DNA from: Sepiola atlantica
Lineage: Eukaryota; Mollusca; Cephalopoda; Sepiida; Sepiolidae
Length of the DNA stretch: 64,000 bases
Direction of reading: 5' to 3'
Assembly: GCA_963556195.1 (NCBI GenBank)
Contig: OY744521.1
Location: forward strand, 130,170,788 to 130,234,787
A model generated the notes under the pieces. That model was not told where the DNA came from. It worked only from the letters and a program-made list of their open reading frames with translations, and did no database searches. Positions within the stretch are counted from its first letter, which is position 1. Every line of letters starts with the position of its first letter. Both the position numbers and the translations under genes were made by a program. Below, in pieces: positions 61,704 through 64,000 of this stretch.

Positions 61704-63189
61704 AAAGTTTTCAGAGAGGCATAGGTACTGCTTTGTTGGTTCGTGTTCTGCCTTTGTTGAGCGCGTTGTTGCTCGGTGTTATTTTTGACAACTTACTGGA
61801 GTAACAGCGACATGGGTGTCATAGCCTGAACATATCTTTCTGGTAATCTAGCGGGTTTTTTGTATTGAAACAATCCGGTTCCTTAAGGATCAAACACAAA
61901 CTGTGTAAACGAGTGGGAATCGGTCAAGTTCGCATCTACATGGGTGCTAATGTTTTTATTTCAGATATTTATGCTGATATTTTGCCGACGTAAAACAGCT
62001 AGTTGATTTACGTGCGCCCTCTTTTCACTCGGTACAAAAGTGGTAAAAATCAAAAAGAAGGAAGATGAAAAAGTAAACCGAATGAACAAAATGATAAGAT
62101 TTGTATATTTCTCACCTTTGCTCCTCTCGCGTGCATATTTACTAATACACCACAACTTTAAACTTTCGTGCAATAAAGAAATTCTGATGGAAACTTTGAT
62201 GCAAAAGAAAAACAAGAAACGACAACGTATATTGCGTACTTTTGTCTTTCACTGGGAAGTAATTATAGATGATGTTCTTGTAATCGATTGAAAAGTTTCT
62301 ACATTAGAAAATAAACTATAACTTGAAATATTGTTCTGAACGCTGATTTGTCGGACGATAGTATCGTTAATTGCTTGGCGATATTTTTGAATTAGCAATT
62401 GTTTGATCTTTTCGTTAGGATACTTTCTTAAAATTAAAAGAAAATAACGCACTTCGATCTCTTGTGTATGTGAATTAATATTCAACGTAATCGATAAAAT
62501 GACAAATAAACAAGACCAATAGCTATTGAAAATAAGTCAGTTATTATGATAATGACTATTCATACCAAAGGACGTACAAAATCCTATGTGTGAACTTAGA
62601 ACGGAGGTTTTCGCGCAGCCATTATAACATAACCTTAAGTTCATTGAGTGGAATATACAAAATGGTGGAAACGTTTAACCGGAAGTTGAAAAAACGAGGT
62701 CGTCGACGGTGATAGATTTGACTTCATTGTTGATCGACCAAATATTATATGCACGCCCCACCATTTAAAGAGGGAAAACACGATTAAAAAACGAAAAAAA
62801 AATAAGTAAAAAAATGTCGACTTTTCTTTGCTAACCCCTCATTTATTCTCTTACCCGGATGCCGGCTTGATAATTTATGGCTTTGGACTGAATCAACACC
62901 AGAGTATATGAGTGCATCTTCACACCTCATCGTTTCAATTCAAAAAGATACACATATGTCGGCGTCATGTGGAAAGATGTTGAAAGATACGCACCACTTC
63001 CGCCCAGCCTCGTTCTCGAATCACGATGTTTTTCTTGTGTCCATTTTGTCATTTATTTATTTTATTTGTAATCAAAATTATTTTTTCTTTCTTATCATAA
63101 TTAAATTTAACATTCCAACTTTTTTTCTTTCTCATCATAATCAATGTCTCTCTCTCTAAATTTCATTATCCGCCTGTTCACCCGTACAA
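61704..63189. other. No gene seen
   Basis: Overlapping charged frames at 61961-62485 on both strands have no recognised domain. Confidence 0.5.
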
Positions 63190-63279
<90 letters not shown>

Positions 63280-63280
63280 T
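63190..63280. repeat. (TCTA)n microsatellite
   Basis: About 22 uninterrupted tetranucleotide units. Confidence 0.97.
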
Positions 63281-63454
63281 AGTAGGGGGTATGATACAAT
63301 GAAACAGTCTATTTGTGGATGACTACATATGTTTCGTTGGTTGAGGATTTTAGACATTGAGATCGTTGGTGGCTTTTATCGATGATGCAAACTCTTCTAA
63401 GATAACGCCTTCTTTGCTGCTGAAGTATCTTGAGCTAACCGTAATAGGCTAATG

Positions 63455-63563
63455 CAAATAGCGTACCAGTTAGAGCGTTTGCCTGTTATCAACATTGTAA
63501 TGTTTCGACTTTAATAGCAGAAGTGCATGTTGTCTAACAACGCTGAAGTCACACCCACATCCA

Positions 63564-63622
<59 letters not shown>
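63455..63622 (+). mobile_element. Possible tRNA-derived SINE with CA/TA tail
   Basis: GTACCAGTTAGAGCG (about 63462) resembles a tRNA A-box region, and TGTTTCGACTTTA (about 63502) resembles a degenerate B box at the expected spacing. About 50 bp later comes a (CA)n then (TA)n tail (63561-63622). It is too decayed to be a tRNA gene. Confidence is limited by the weak B box. Confidence 0.4.
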
Positions 63623-64000
63623 TGTATGCATTAGACAGTATTTTTCAAATTAAAATATACATTGTTATACCTTTTTATTTTTCCAATATCATACATTTAT
63701 GCGTTAATTAGCCATCTATACTGATAATGTTCAAGACAGTACGTGTTTGGATACTAAACCATAATCGGCGAACGGACTAATTGCAACATATCATGACAAA
63801 TATAACGTTCCCATCTTTGTAAGTCTTAGATGCTAACTGGGTGGTTAAACTTTCTTTTAAAATTAAAGGAAAACATGGATAATCAATAAAATGAGGTTAT
63901 TTTATATTGATGAAATTTGTGTAGAAAAACAGAATAACTTTCTTCTACTTTATTTGTATTTCTATACATTCTGCCTTCGATGTTTTTTCTTTCTATTAAA

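Noticed and set aside
62986..63003. 18 bp identity GATGTTGAAAGATACGCA with 1723-1740
   Set aside because: Flanks do not align convincingly, and one such match is not strong evidence in a sequence of this length and base bias.
63190..63280. A CRISPR-like direct repeat array
   Set aside because: It is a pure TCTA tetranucleotide microsatellite with no spacers, in a eukaryotic genome.

Overview
The window looks like non-coding DNA from an animal nuclear genome. The best guess is a coleoid cephalopod such as Octopus. This rests on the very high load of (TA)n, (ATT)n, (GA)n and (CA)n arrays, on the mix of decayed LINE families, Penelope-like pieces and a mariner, and on remembered resemblance to octopus repeats; no database search was made. 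I found no intact host protein gene, no complete tRNA or rRNA gene, no operon and no CRISPR array. The protein similarity I can recognise belongs to mobile elements, and every one of them is broken by stops, frameshifts or truncation. Most of the longer open frames are microsatellite translations or antisense shadows.

Layout. 0-2.9 kb: a tRNA-derived SINE head between two ~50 bp direct repeats, a repeat whose 5' end copies U2 snRNA, a tetra/trinucleotide array and a 106 bp tandem duplication. 2.9-8 kb: an antisense APE-type (Jockey/CR1-like, 'family J') LINE tail, then two sense pieces of a LINE with a zinc knuckle and restriction-like endonuclease ('family R', R2/R4/NeSL-like). 10-21.2 kb: another R-type 3' UTR, then a J-family cluster including one nearly full-length copy (16.6-20.2 kb). 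21-36 kb: mostly unrecognised AT-rich DNA, with a Penelope-like GIY-YIG remnant between two (TA)n arrays, two other LINE ends, one copy each of two unclassified repeat families, and many (TA)n arrays. 36.8-41.4 kb: two antisense R-family copies separated by a ~0.9 kb (ATT)n/(ATC)n array. 41.4-53.5 kb: purine-rich DNA, then the densest (TA)n region, holding a 5S-rRNA-derived SINE, a perfect 45 bp palindrome and a second long inverted repeat. 53.9-64 kb: a sense J-family fragment, an internally deleted mariner with its terminal repeats, an RTE-like LINE remnant, a second locus of the ~70 bp minisatellite also seen at 35.6 kb, and a tRNA-like SINE near the right end.

The most notable observations are small-RNA-derived retroposons (U2-like at 0.7 kb, 5S-like at 47.2 kb), a perfect foldback repeat with a half copy elsewhere, an unclassified ~70 bp minisatellite at two loci in opposite orientation, an unclassified ~400 bp dispersed family with two copies here, and trinucleotide arrays abutting R-family LINE ends. 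The elements probably moved independently. Family R and J copies may have served as sources of reverse transcriptase for the SINEs, but nothing in the window proves that.
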